Assembly: GCA_963556495.2 (NCBI GenBank)
Contig: OY747704.1
Span: 9,524,501 to 9,588,500, forward strand
From: Valencia hispanica
Lineage: Eukaryota; Chordata; Actinopteri; Cyprinodontiformes; Valenciidae
DNA length: 64,000 nt
Reading direction: 5' to 3'
Part shown: piece after piece, positions 1 through 10,873 of the stretch
Layout of the letters: each line of letters begins with the position of its first letter
Position numbering within the stretch: position 1 is the first letter of the stretch
Program-made: the position numbers and the translations under genes
The notes under the pieces: generated by a model
What the model saw: only the letters and a program-made list of their open reading frames with translations
Database searches by the model: none
What the model was told of the DNA's origin: nothing

Positions 1-230
1 TTTGTATGACCATTCCTCCACTTTACCAATTGCTTCTTGTAGTTTCTTTACAATAAACTCCATCACATCTTTAATACCATTAAAAACATCATTTATCATT
101 AAAGAAAATAATAATGGACTCACTATACTCCCCTGTGGTGTACCATATTCCACAGGAAACTTTTCAGAAAAAATCTTCCCAATTCTCACTTGAATGTCTT
201 CCCATTAAAAAAATCCTTTACCCATTTAAA
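1..230 (-). pseudogene. RT palm fragment of I-type LINE copy A, catalytic motif deleted
   Basis: Minus-strand translation gives the GTPQGSIVSPLLFS motif of the RT palm and then NDVF. It then runs almost directly into the FIVKKLQ segment that in copy B lies about 20 residues after the catalytic FADD motif. The FADD-containing stretch present in copy B (12833-13036) is therefore absent, so this copy could not polymerise even if its frame were open. The rest of the RT lies to the left of the window. Confidence 0.75.
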
Positions 231-363
231 CATTCGTCCATTGATTCCCATTTTCCTAATTTTAATTAGAAGCCCTTCTTTCCACATTGTATCATATGCT
301 TTTTCTATATCGAAAAATACTGCCACCACACTCTGTTTATTTGTGCTCTCCTAACTTCATGTT

Positions 364-750
364 CTAAACATAAAATAGAATACATTGTATTCCTTCCTCT
401 TCTAAAACCACTTTGATATTTAGATATATATCCTTTTTTTCTATATAGTAGATTAATCTTTTATTTATCATACACTCCATTATCTTACAAACATTAGATG
501 TCAAAGATATTGGTCTATAATTTCCTGGATTAGTATTATCTTTTCCTGGTTTTCGTATGGGTACTACCACTGCCTCCTTCCAGCTTCGCAGCAGTTTCCC
601 ACCCTCCCAAACTCTATTATATAGCTCTAATAATATTTCCTTAGCTTTATCACTAATATGGTTAATCATGATATAACACATTTGGTCTTTTCCTGGTGCT
701 GATAATTTGGATTTTTGTAAAACTTGATTTAATTCTGTTTTTGAAAACAA
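364..750 (-). pseudogene. RT N-terminal (fingers) fragment, I-type LINE copy A
   Basis: A 128-codon open stretch containing LSAPGKDQ, AVVVPIRKPGKD and NPGNYRPISLTSN. These are the RT fingers motifs (SPGPDG-like, then the K-PGKD/YRPISL block) that precede the palm. The frame ends with unrelated residues near 370-400, pointing to a frameshift before the palm. Close relative: 13344-13559 in copy B. Confidence 0.8.
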
Positions 751-1064
751 AATATTTAACTAGTCATCATTATCTTCCACTTGTTGCAATAATTCTATAT
801 TTTCCATAAATGTATTTTCTCTTCCTCTTTGTCCTTCTTCACTACATTATCTAAACTATAAATTTTAACAAATGTCTTTGCTAATAAATTAGCTTTCTCC
901 TCGTCTTTTATTGCCATTACCTCACCATCATTTAATATTGGATATCCATACTTTCCTTATACCATTCATTCTCTTAATCATTAACCATTTTGTATTTTTG
1001 TCTCCCTCCCCACTGAATTACAAAAACCCCTCCAGTACTCCTTCTTTGCATTTTTAACAGTTCT

Positions 1065-1304
1065 TCATACCTTAGCCTGTAATTTCTTATACTCCATAAA
1101 ATTCATAAAACTGTGATTCCTCTTTAACTTTTTAAAAGCTTTATTTCGATCCTTAATTATTTTATCACAATCCTTTGTCCACCAAGGTACTATCTTCTTT
1201 TTCCTTTTACCTTCTTTCTTCTTTATTGCCTGGTTTGCTGCCTTCAAAACTGCATTACAAACAGAAAAATTTAATGCATCAACATTCATATCAATTTTCT
1301 CCAT
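1065..1304 (-). pseudogene. Endonuclease-RT linker fragment, I-type LINE copy A
   Basis: A lysine-rich 79-codon segment (PWWTKDCDKIIKDRNKAFKK) matching the linker that joins endonuclease and RT in I and Jockey-like elements. The same motif occurs in copy B around 14163-14400. It is separated from the endonuclease frame by a stop or frameshift near 1310-1322. Confidence 0.65.
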
Positions 1305-1322
1305 TTCCTGATCACAAATTAA

Positions 1323-1800
1323 TTAAATATTTTCCCAATCTGCATTACTGAAACACCAATTGTGTACATTCCATATATCATATTGCTCTATATTCAACTC
1401 TAGTTCGGTCATTATAGGATAATGGTCACTACCAATAGTTGTATGTTTGATTACCTGCCATGAACAAAAACCTGCTAATGAATCTGACACTAATGTGAGG
1501 TCAATTACTGATTCTTTACCGGTTCTAACATTTATTCTTATACCACTTCCATCATTCAGACATACATAATTTTTTGTTTCCATTAGTTCCTCAATAATTG
1601 CCCCATTCCTATCATTACTATTCCCCCATAATGTACTGTGTGCGTTAAAGTCGCCACACCAAATTACTTTTACCTCTAAATGTCTATTGCCCGGGTTGTA
1701 GAAATTGATTACTTTGATGCTGCCATTTCTTGACCAGATTTCAATTACAATGTATTCTAATTGCATTCCTATATTTACAACTCTATACTGAGTTCCTTGT
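1323..1800 (-). pseudogene. Apurinic-type endonuclease fragment, I-type LINE copy A
   Basis: The minus-strand frame shows the EEP-fold signatures IWCGDFNAHSTLWGN, VIDLTLVSDS and GSDHYPIMTE (catalytic Asp/Asn and the SDH motif). This is the target-nicking domain of the retrotransposon. The N-terminal part (the LQWNAKS-type start seen in copy B near 15175) is missing because copy A stops at about 1800. Confidence 0.8.
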
Positions 1801-2178
1801 TTTTCTTCTTCTTCTTCTTTTTTTATTTTATTTTTTTCTCAATCTTTATTACCATATATGCAAGATTTCACAAAATATGACATTGCATGAAACAACATAT
1901 AGGTACAGGGTGTGAGTGATACATATGATATAATTTGACAAAACAGGAAAAGCAAAATAGAGACCAGACTTTAACTAGTAAAGAAGATCATTACTGAATC
2001 CATCAGACTGGATGTCAACCGAGCTTTCTTATTTCTACTAACTCTACATACAGAATCATAAAGAAAATTAAAATCAATATAAAATAAAGTTACATTTGGC
2101 ATAGCCTGGAGAAATCTTACTTTATATGCATGTGAAATTTACCCAACAGACAACAATTGTATTACATCATTAACTACC

Positions 2179-3117
2179 TTATTTTTTACCTTCAACATTT
2201 AAGAATAAGACCATACTTTCATTAATGGTGATCAGAATGTTATGAGACTTCCAAATCAATAAGGACAGTTCATTCCAGAAATCCCTAACCAAGGGACATC
2301 CATAAAACAAATGAAATATTGACTCAACCTCTTTTTTGCAGAAGGAGCATAAAGGAGACACATCAGGTCTAAATCTATTAATAAATTCATTACAGGGATA
2401 ATATCTGTGTAAGACTTTGAGGTGTAGTTCTTTAACTTTATTGGGGACAAAAAATCTCAGGAACCCATTAAAAACATTGTTGTTGATGTCAGGAAACATG
2501 ACTCTCCAACGATGAAGTGAGTTTGGATACTGACTATAGATAGAAGTGAAAACGGCTCTAATGTGAGCATTGTTACATGAACGCTCTTCAAGAAGCTTTC
2601 CATCAAGCCACAGAGCAGGAATCATTCAAATGAAAGGTGTGTACATAACAGGCGCTCTAATAAGAGACAATAAATTGGCAGGAATACTTCGGAGGATTCT
2701 GGAGTGCATAGCACGAGATACGTCTAACCCTTTTCATTGAATAAATTCTTCATAGGAAGCTGGGTCCCCACTGTCATTCAAAAGATCAAAAACAAACATA
2801 ACACCCTGATCATATCAGTCTTTAAAAAATAGGGTCCTATTCTTGTAAACAATGTGTTGATTATTCCATAAGATGCACGTGTGCGGAGAAAAATTGTGTT
2901 TGAAAGCAATTTTCCAGGTGTCCAGGGCTTGTTTATGGAAATTGGCAAGTTTAACAGGCAGTTTACCTGAGCTAAAGTTACATGAGAGCAAAAACTTTAA
3001 ACCGCCACATTTATTGAACAAAAAATTGGGGATAAAGAACCATGGAGCATTATTATGTGCTAGACAATGCTTTAGCCAATTGATTTTGAATATATTGTTA
3101 ATAGTTCGGAAATCCAA
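2179..3117 (-). pseudogene. ORF2 C-terminal region of the L1/Tx1 LINE
   Basis: Two minus-strand open stretches (3117-2815 and 2625-2179) lie downstream of the RT once the Rex3 insertion is ignored. The second contains LHRYYPCNEFI, then CSFCKKEVESIFHLFYGC, a C-x2-C-x8-H-x4-C knuckle usual at the C-terminus of fish L1/Tx1 ORF2. The region between them has stops, so this is a pseudogene. 1841-2178 is 3' UTR with no ORF. Confidence 0.75.
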
Positions 3118-3197
3118 GACATTAAGACCCCCCTCTGAAAACGGTCTAAGTGTTTTCCACTTTACATTCTCGTTTTTGTGTTTCCAAATAAATTTGA

Positions 3198-3211
3198 ATA
3201 ATAGTGAATCA
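3198..3211. repeat. Left TSD of the Rex3-like insertion
   Basis: ATAATAGTGAATCA directly precedes the 5' end of the Rex3-like element and is repeated exactly at its 3' end (6563-6576). A perfect 14-bp duplication fits target-primed reverse transcription and defines the insertion as 3212-6562. Confidence 0.93.
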
Positions 3212-6200
3212 CTCCTCCCTGGGCTGCCACCTTATCGTGGTGGAGGGGTTTGAGTGTCCCAATGATCCTAGGAGCTATGTTGTCAGGGGCTTTTGCTCCT
3301 GGTAAGGTCACCCATGGCAATTTGGTTCTAGGTGAGGGATCAGACAAAGTGCAGCCCAAAAGACCCCTATGAAGAAAACGACAGATGGACTCAGTGTTCC
3401 CTCGCCCGGACGCGGGTCACCGGGGCCCCCCTCTGGAGCCAGGCCTGGAGGTGGGGCACGTTGGCGAGCGCCTGGTGGCCGGGCCTTTACCCATGGGGCC
3501 CGGTCGGGCTTAGCCCGAAGAGGTAACATGGGCCCCCCTTCCCATGAGCTCACCACCTGTGGGAGGGGCCATAGGGGTCGGGTGCTGTGCAGGATGGGCG
3601 GCGGCCAAAGGTGGGGACCTTGGCGGTCCGATCCTCGGCTGCAGAAGCTGGCTCTCGGGACGTGGAACGTCACCTCTCTGGTGGGGAAGGAGCCGGAGCT
3701 GGTGTGCGAGGTTGAGAGGTTCCGACTGGACATCGTCGGACTCACCTCGGCGCACGGCTCTGGCTCTGGAACCCGTCTCCTCGAGAGAGGTTGGACTCTC
3801 TTCCACTCTGGGGTTGCCCCCGCTGAGAGGCGCCGAGCTGGGGTGGGCATACTTGTTGCCCCCCATCTCGGCGCCTGTACGTTGGGGTTTACCCCGGTGA
3901 ACGAGAGGGTAGCCTCCCTCCGCCTTCGGGTGGGGGGACGGGTCCTGACTGTTGTTTGTGCTTACGCGCCAAACAGCAGATTAGATTACCCACCCTTCTT
4001 GGAGTCTTTGGAAGGGGTGCTGGAGAGTGCTCCTCCTGGGGACTCCCTTGTTCTGCTGGGGGACTTCAACGCTCACGTGGGCAATGACAGTGAGACCTGG
4101 AGGGGTGTGGTTGGGCGGAATGGCCCCCCCGATCTAAACCCGAGTGGTGTCTTGTTATTGGACTTCTGTGCTCGTCATGGATTGTCCATAACAAACACCA
4201 TGTTCAAGCATAAAGGTGTCCATATGTGCACTTGGCACCAGGACACCTTAGGCCGCAGCTCAATGATCGACTTGGTTGTCGTCTCATCTGATCTGCGGCC
4301 GCATGTTTTGGACACTCGGGTGAAGAGAGGGGCAGAGCTGTCCACTGACCACTACCTGGTGGTGAGTCGGCTCCGATGGTGGGGGAGGACGCCGGACAGA
4401 CCTGGAAGGCCTAAACGTGTTGTGAGGGTCTGCTGGGAACGTCTGGCAGAGTCTCCTGTCAGAAGGAGCTTTAACTCACACCTCCGGCAGAACTTTGAAC
4501 ACGTCCCGGGGGAGGCGGGGGACATCGAGTCCGAGTGGACCCTGTTCCGCGCCTCCATTGCCGAGGCGGCTGACCGAAGCTGTGGCCGCAAGGTGGTCGG
4601 TGCCTGTCGCGGCGGCAACCCCCGAACCCGGTGGTGGACACCGGCGGTAAGGGATGCTGTCAGGCTGAAGAAGGAGTCCTACCGGGTCTTTTTGGCTTGT
4701 GGGACCCCTGAAGCAGCTGATAGGTACCGACAGGCCAAGCGGGATGCGGCTCGGATGGTTGCTGAGGCAAAAACTCGGGCGTGGCAGGAGTTTGGAGGGA
4801 CCATGGAAAACGACTTCCGTACGGCTTCGAAGCGATTCTGGTCCACCATCCGGCGTCTCAGGGGGGGAAAGCGGTCTGCCACCAACACTGTTTACAGTGG
4901 GGATGGTGTGCTGCTGACCTCGACGCGGGACGTTTTGGGTCGGTGGATGGAATACTTCGAAGACCTCCTCAATCCCACCGGCACGCCTTCCAATCTGGAA
5001 GCAGGGTTTGGGGACTTGGGGTCGGGCTCTCCAATCTCTGGTGCCGAGGTCACCGAGGTCGTTAAAAAGCTCCTCGGTGGCAAGGCTCCGGGGGTGGATG
5101 AGATTCGACCGGAGTTCCTCAAGGCTCTGGATGTTGTGGGGCTGTGTTGGTTAACGCAGCTCTGCAATATTGCGTGGACATCGGGGGCAGTTCCCTTGGA
5201 TTGGCAGACCGGGGTGGTGGTCCCCCTGTTTAAAAAGGGGGACCACAGGGTGTGTTCCAACTACAGGGGGATCACACTTCTGAGCCTCCCTGGTAAGGTC
5301 TATTCAGGGGTTCTGGAGAGGAGGGTCTGACGGATAGTCGAACCTCGGATCCAGGAGGAACAATGCGGTTTTCGTCCTGGCCGTGGAACACTGGACCAGC
5401 TCTACACCCTCAGCAGGGTCCTGGAGGGTGCGTGGGAGTTCGCCCAACCGGTCTACATGTGTTTTGTGGACTTGGAGAAGGCGTTCGACCGTGTCCCTCG
5501 GGGGGCCCTGTGGGGGGTGCTCCGGGAGTATGGGCTACCGGGCCCCTTGATACGGGCTGTTAGGTCCCTGTACGACCGGTGCCAGAGTTTGGTTCGCATT
5601 GCCGGCAGTAAGTCAGGCTTGTTTCCGGTGAGAGTTGGACTCCGCCAAGGTTGCCCTTTGTCACCGATCCTGTTCCTAACTTTTATGGACAGGATTTCTA
5701 GGCGCAGCCAAGGCGTTGCGGGGATCCGTTTTGGTGGCCTCAGGATCGGGTCTCTGCTTTTGGCAGATGATGTGGTCCTGTTGGCTTCATCGGAGCGTGA
5801 TCTACAGCTCTCGCTGGAGCTGTTCGCAGCCGAGTGTGAAGCGGCTGGGATGAGAATCAGCACCTCCAAATCCGAGGCCATGGTCTTGAGCCGGAAAAGG
5901 GTGGGGTGCCTCCTCCGGGTCAGGGATGGGGTCCTTCCCCAAGTGGAGGAGTTTAAGTATCTGGGGGTCTTGTTCACGAATGAGGGAAAAATGGAGCGGG
6001 AGATCGATAGACGGATTGGTGGGGCATCTGCAGTTATGCGGGCGCTCTACCGGTCTGTCGTGGTGAAGAGAGAGCTGAGCCAAAAGGCGAAGCTCTCGAT
6101 TTACCGGTCGATCTACGTTCCTACCCTCATCTATGGTCACGAACTCTGGGTGGTGACCGAAAGAACGAGATCACGGATACAAGCGGCTGAAATGAGTTTC

Positions 6201-6562
6201 CTCCGCAGAGTGTCTGGGCTCTCCCTTAGAGATAGGGTGAGAAGCTCAGTCATCCGGAGGGGGCTCAGAGTAGAGCCGCTGCTTCTCCACATCGAGAGGA
6301 GTCAGTTGAGGTGGCTCGGGCATCTGGTCAGGATGCCTCCTGGACGCCTCCCTGGTGAGGTGTTTCAGGCACGTCCCACCGGGAGGAGGCCCAGGGGAAG
6401 GCCCAGGACACGCTGGAGGGACTATGTTTCTCGGCTGGCCTGGGAGCGCCTTGGGGTTCCTCCCGAGGAGCTGGAACAAGTGGCTGGGGAGAGGGAAGTC
6501 TGGGTCTCTTTGCTTAGGCTGCTGCCCCCGCGACCCGACCCCGGATAAGCGGAAGAAAATGG
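3212..6562 (+). mobile_element. Rex3-like RTE-clade LINE, full length
   Basis: A 3351-bp plus-strand LINE inserted in the minus-strand L1 and bounded by a perfect 14-bp TSD. It starts with a short GC-rich 5' region (3212-3368) able to form a CCACC/GGTGG stem-loop. One long ORF (3369-6548) follows, and it ends with GGATAAGCGGAAGAAAATGG, the usual 3' end of fish Rex3-like elements, here without the GATG microsatellite. Its base composition is far more GC-rich than its AT-rich host. Clade assignment rests on the endonuclease and RT motifs and the 3' terminus. Confidence 0.9.
3369..6548 (+). pseudogene. Endonuclease-RT polyprotein of the Rex3-like LINE, one nonsense codon
   Basis: Retrotransposon protein that nicks target DNA and copies its RNA. 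The frame is open from 3369 to 6548 except for a single TGA at 5328-5330. The downstream part (to 6548) is in the same frame, about 1060 codons in total. Endonuclease motifs: [11 protein letters not shown] near codon 96, [34 protein letters not shown] motifs: [83 protein letters not shown]. The C-terminal tail is arginine-rich (TGRRPRGRPRTRWRDY). The TGA probably arose from CGA by CpG decay. The true start is uncertain; 3369 is the first ATG-like codon in frame. The nonsense codon falls just before the catalytic palm, so this copy is probably inactive. Confidence 0.9.
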
Positions 6563-6576
6563 ATAATAGTGAATCA
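6563..6576. repeat. Right TSD of the Rex3-like insertion
   Basis: Exact copy of the 14-bp sequence at 3198-3211. The host L1 resumes immediately after it. Confidence 0.93.
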
Positions 6577-6620
6577 ATAGCTGCACAGGTTTTGTTATCT
6601 ACATATAAAGATAAAGCTGG

Positions 6621-6875
6621 TTACACTAATCTAGATAGACCCTCTGCCTTAGAGAGTAAAATTCGACCTATAATGGTAAGATCTCTCTGTAACCAACAAT
6701 TGAAGACAGATTTTAATTTTTCAAATTTTGGGATAAAGTTTTTTGAAATCCTTTCACTCGAAGATTTGCTTAATGTAATACCCAAATATTTAACTTCTTT
6801 TTTCACCTTAATGTCAGCTATTGAGACTGTGTCCAAATCATGTATGGCTATTATTTTACACTTTCCCAGATGCAC
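6621..6875 (-). pseudogene. ORF2 RT thumb fragment of the L1/Tx1 LINE
   Basis: The 84-codon minus-strand stretch contains VKYLGITLS, the conserved Y-LG block after the RT palm, then RISKNFIPKFEKLKSVFNCW and IIGRILLSK as in L1-type thumbs. It is frame-shifted relative to 6919-7350, so the ORF2 reading frame is broken between 6875 and 6919. Confidence 0.8.
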
Positions 6876-6918
6876 TTGAAAACATATTTAAAGCTTTCAT
6901 AACAATAGGGACTTGAAT

Positions 6919-8631
6919 TTAATTTTTTTTAAACATGCAGGTGTCATCGGCCAGCTGACTGATGGTTAGAACATCTTGACCTATTTTAATCCCTTCTACA
7001 TTCACACAGTTAACAATAAACAGATTAAGAAGTTCAGCAGCTATCAAGAATAAGAAAGGGGAGATCGGACACCCTTGTCTTATTCCACGATTTATATCAA
7101 AACGGGGAGAGGTACCATGTGCCAGGGATACACAGCTATTAGTATTTTTGTTAAGTGTACTTATGATGTTTCTGAAGTTTTCTTTGAACCCGAAATATTG
7201 TAGTGCCTCAAAAATAAACGAATGCTCTACAGTATCAAAAGCTTTGTAAAAGTCCAAAAACAAAATCAATGACTTTTTATCAAACAAATTTCCATAATCT
7301 AAAATATCTAGTACAAGGCTTATATTATTGGAGATGTGCCGACCTTTCATAAAACCCGACTGTGTAACAGAAATAATTTATTCTAAGCAAAATTTTAATC
7401 TATTTGCGTATAATGATGCAAGTATTTTATAATCAGAGTTTAACAACATTATAGGGCGCCAATTATCCAGATAATTAAGATCTTTACCAGGTTTGGGAAT
7501 TAAAGATATTAAACCTTGCTTATTTTGGGCACATTCCACAAAAACTTCTAACAACATATTTTTTAAGTCATCCCAAAAATTTAGATAAAATTCATAAGGC
7601 AATCCATCTGGACCAGGACTTTTATTAGATGGCAGTTTTGTAATAGTCTTGTGCAGCTCTTCAAATGTAACTGGACTTTCACAAAGCTCATAATTCCCAC
7701 TGGAAATTTTAGGTATAAATGGGGAAACTTGATAAAAAAAACCCTGACACGCCTGAGGGTCAAATGACGAAGTGTATAACTTCTGATAAAAGTTAGATAT
7801 AAAAGATGAAATTTCATTTTCATTTTCCGAGAGATTGTTAGTAATATATAAAGCAGAAATTTTTCTTGCTTCTCCACGTTTTTTCTCCAGATAAAAAAAA
7901 AAAGAGGAGTTTTTCTCTCCATGTTCCAACCATCTAGCCCGTGACCTTATAAATGCACCCCTTGCTTTATCCTGGAAAAAAAGGTCTAATTTTTCCCTTA
8001 ATGAGTGCAAGCGCACTTTATCTTCGATGCTTTGAACTGGTATATTTAAAATATCATTAAACTCTTTCAAGTAATTACTATAAGCTTTATTTTGATCATT
8101 TGCTTGTTGCTTTCCAAAATGCATTGAAAAGCGCTGACATTCAAATTTGAAAAGCTCCCATTTTAGTGTAGGTGTAATTTCAGACATTGAATTAAATTTA
8201 GTAGCAATTTGTTTAATACCCAAACAGTAATCAGAATTTTGTAAAAAAGAAGAATTTAATTTCCAGTATCCAGGTTTTCTGCAGTTAGTAGATCTTACAT
8301 TTGATAAAGATATATAAATCCCAACATGATCAGTTAAAGGATTAGCAGCAATATTACAACTTTGAACCCAAGGAGCCAAATGATCAGAATTGAGCCACAA
8401 ATCTATACGAGATTTTTGTGATAAGTCAGCTTTAAACCAGGTAAAGAGGTTTTTTTCAGAGGGGTGTAAAATTCTCAGAGCATCTAGTAAAGAAAGCTTA
8501 GTACAGAAATCATAAATAACAGGGTTAAAATTATCTTGAATGCCTTTAGCAGGAAATCTATCTGTAAATAAATTTGGAGCTTCATTAAAGTCACCACCAA
8601 CAACCACAAATGCTGAAGGGAATTTGCTCAT
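6919..8631 (-). pseudogene. ORF2 endonuclease C-terminus plus RT of the L1/Tx1 LINE
   Basis: Two open stretches in the same frame (8631-7378 and 7350-6919) are separated by one TAA at 7378-7380, where a lysine codon would be expected. Motifs in order: VVVGGDFNEAPN and LTDHVGIYISL (endonuclease), NKSPGPDGLPYEFYL, LIPKPGKD, NWRPIMLLNSDYKI (fingers), GFMKGRHISNN, LFLDFYKAFDTVEH (palm A), IRQGCPISPFLFLIAAE (palm B), SQLADDTCMF (catalytic, LADD form). Apart from the single nonsense codon this section is well preserved, so the element is fairly young or the stop is recent. Confidence 0.88.
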
Positions 8632-8633
8632 TT

Positions 8634-9055
8634 CTATGAGAAGTTTGTTAGCTTAAGAGTTGAGGAGTGTGGTGTTAGAAATCCTAGTATTAAAGCCATT
8701 TGCCAATTTGCCACATTTGCCAAAATAAAAATGTTATCTCCACATCGAATGACAAATACGATCCATCTACCACTTTCAGAAACCTCAGTGTGTATGACCT
8801 CACCATTAAATTTAGGATGAAATAAAATTAAAACACCCCCTGAAAAATTAGTACCATGAGAAAAAATAGCTTCCCCCCCCCCCACTGATTACGCCAAAAT
8901 GCAACATCTTTTGAATTGGAAGGAGTCTCCTGTAGAAAATAAACATCCTTATTTTGATGAATACAAAACAAAAACAAAGCTTTTCTTTTAGTTAAATCTC
9001 GTACACCCCGTACATTTAAAGAAAAACATGACAGACGGAAATCAGACATGTACAC
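8634..9055 (-). pseudogene. ORF2 endonuclease N-terminus of the L1/Tx1 LINE, frameshifted
   Basis: From 9055 the minus-strand frame starts MYMSDFRLSCFSLNVRGVRD and continues to VYFLQET, the LNVRG and LQET motifs at the start of L1-type endonucleases. The frame is lost at a run of 11 cytosines (about 8874-8884) and continues in another frame to 8634. A homopolymer frameshift, either biological or an assembly error in the C run, is the simplest explanation. Confidence 0.82.
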
Positions 9056-9182
9056 AGAACACAGATGAACAGAACTGAAAACTTGAATTCACAAAGCCTT
9101 AACACATGGTTATCAAATCAGGAACTGACCCATGTAAACTGAATAGCAAAATTATGCTGCAAAAATAATAATCACATAGCAG

Positions 9183-9265
<83 letters not shown>

Positions 9266-9491
9266 AGTTAGGATATTTCTTTTTTTTTACCCTAACAAAC
9301 CCAAAAATTGGAACCATCCATTATGAACAAGCCCCCCCAAAAAATACTGTGGTTATCTGCCCTTTTGTCTATTTATGAAAAGACAAGGTAAGGGGAATAC
9401 GCATAGAATATGCACATCTTAATAAATAGCTACCACACATTAATATTAAACAATGTTCTTCCAGATGAGCCTATCTATTTGAACAGATTCT
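9056..9491. repeat. Inter-ORF spacer with TA microsatellite
   Basis: Spacer between ORF1 and ORF2 of the L1/Tx1 element. It holds an uninterrupted TA microsatellite at about 9190-9260 (about 35 units) and AT-rich sequence with no ORF. Confidence 0.8.
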
Positions 9492-10319
9492 TTACGCCAA
9501 GTCCTCGGCAGAGAACTTCTTACCAGCAATAATAGCAAAGGGACCGCTGAAGCCTGCTCTCTTATTCTGCCTCCTCGCCTCCTCTACCAGCGGCCACAGC
9601 TTCGCTCTCGCATCTCTCACCTGCTGGGTTAAGTCCTCCGACATTTTGATGTTTTTCTGCTTCAGGACCTGAGAAGTTTTAGCATCCGCCGAGATTTGAT
9701 CACAATGTGCCCGGAGCGAAAACCGAACAATGATACGACGCGGGGGACGCTGATCTTCCTTCTTTGGACGTGGTCCCAGTCTGTGAGCAATATCCACAGT
9801 CTTCTGAAGAGAGTCGACGAGCCCCGGAGAGACCCGGGAACAGATATCAATTACTATCATCTTTCATCTTACTATCGTTTTTCCCTTCGGATTCTGGGAC
9901 CCCGGAGATCTTTAAATTCCAGCGTCTGGAGTACGCATCCATGTCGTTCATTCTGTCCACCAGCTTCTTGTTTTCAGCGGTCAGGGTTTTAACTTGCAGC
10001 TCCAAGGGATCCACTCTGGCCGCGAGCTCCCCCACGTTCTTCTCTGCTGCTTGGACTGAGGCAAAAAGTGCTTGAATTTTCTTGAAGTTGTTCTCAATGG
10101 ATGCCTCTATGGATTCCAGCTTCTCTTTAAAGCCGAGCTGTGATTCTGTGAGTTTGTCGATAGCCGCCAGAAGGAGAGCGTTTGAGGGCTCCGGCTCGCT
10201 GTGTGGTGATTTTTTTTCTGTGGGCTTCCGCTAGGAGAGCCATCATCACTGGGTTGTTGTTTAGCATATGAATGGCATCGTTTAAAACTCTCCGTTGCCA
10301 ATTCCATTGTCGCCTCCAT
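9492..10319 (-). pseudogene. ORF1 (coiled-coil RNA-binding protein) of the L1/Tx1 LINE
   Basis: Three minus-strand segments (10319-10107, 10035-9847, 9860-9492) make up a typical L1-type ORF1. The first is a polar N-terminus. The second is a coiled coil with leucine heptads (LELQVKTLTAENKKLVDRM) leading into DAYSRRWNLKISGVPES, the start of the RRM-like domain. The third is a basic C-terminal domain with HRLGPRPKKE and RRIIVRFSLRAH. ORF1p would coat element RNA. Frame changes between the parts show decay. Confidence 0.78.
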
Positions 10320-10603
10320 GTCCTCCCCTATAGTTGAAATGTCAGAGAGTTAAGAAGCTATGGCAGTTGAAGTTGTTTCTTCTTCACCGAGTAAGTAAGC
10401 AAGCAGCGCCAAAATCGTACACCGTTAAAGAAAATAAAGTAACAATGAGTTGTCGGAAAAATGAAAAAAAATGGGTCAAAAAGTTTTCTCCACGGTCCTC
10501 CGCAAACGTTAAAGACTATTTACATGTTTTAAGGAGATAAGGCAAGCGAATTCAAGCTTTGAACAAAAAACTTCGAAAGCACAGAACAAAAACGTCTTAA
10601 AGT

Positions 10604-10620
10604 GGCGCCATCTTGGCGCC
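10604..10620 (-). promoter_or_regulatory. YY1-like site in a GC palindrome at the L1 5' end
   Basis: The minus strand reads GGCGCCAAGATGGCGCC, a palindrome of GGCGCC arms around AAGAT. It contains the AAGATGGCG core of the mammalian YY1 site (plus strand CGCCATCTT at 10606-10614). It lies at or within about 20 bp of the presumed element 5' end. Mammalian L1 has a YY1 site at the same place; that it is functional here is inference. Confidence 0.5.
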
Positions 10621-10873
10621 CCCCGGACAGGTATAAGGTTAGGTGGGATTCTTCTTCTTCTGAATTTTTATTAGCGGTTGGCAAACAACAAACGGTGCAT
10701 TACCGCCACCGACTAGTGTGGAGTGTGGACTCACAAAAAACGACGCTCACAAAAAAAAAAACTAAAATCTTCCCAAACATTCTACTGTCTTTTAAAAACT
10801 GGAATAAAGCCTGATAACTATCATTTTTGAGTCATTTCGCAGTAATTCTATGATGTTCAGTTTCATTCTCATC

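Larger units (their letters stand above)
1..1800 (-). mobile_element. I/Nimb-type LINE, copy A (partial, cut at both ends)
   Basis: Minus-strand non-LTR retrotransposon. In element order it carries an endonuclease (1800-1323), a linker (1304-1065) and reverse transcriptase (RT) (750 to the window edge). It is closely similar to copy B at 10640-15190, where an RNase H domain follows the RT; this places both in the I/Nimb group. The window starts inside the RT. The 5' side stops abruptly at about 1800, where the A-rich 3' tail of the L1/Tx1 element begins (a T-rich tract on the plus strand). The reading frame is broken several times, so this copy is dead. The clade name rests on domain order and motif style, not on a database search. 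Confidence 0.8.
1801..10626 (-). mobile_element. L1/Tx1-type LINE, near full length, split by a Rex3-like element
   Basis: Minus-strand two-ORF LINE. From 5' (right) to 3' (left) it has a 5' region with a YY1-like site (about 10604-10626), ORF1 (10319-9492), an inter-ORF spacer with a TA microsatellite, ORF2 endonuclease and RT (9055-6621), then after the inserted Rex3 element (3212-6562) the ORF2 C-terminus with zinc knuckle (3117-2179), a 3' region and an A-rich tail (T-rich on plus, 1801-1840). Coiled-coil ORF1 plus an ORF2 ending in a CCHC-like knuckle is the L1/Tx1 layout. I could not find an unambiguous TSD for the whole element. ORF2 has several lesions. Confidence 0.8.

Noticed and set aside
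3308..6479. Many overlapping minus and plus ORFs of 60-180 codons across the Rex3-like element
   Set aside because: They are shadows of the GC-rich plus-strand endonuclease-RT frame, which alone carries domain motifs.
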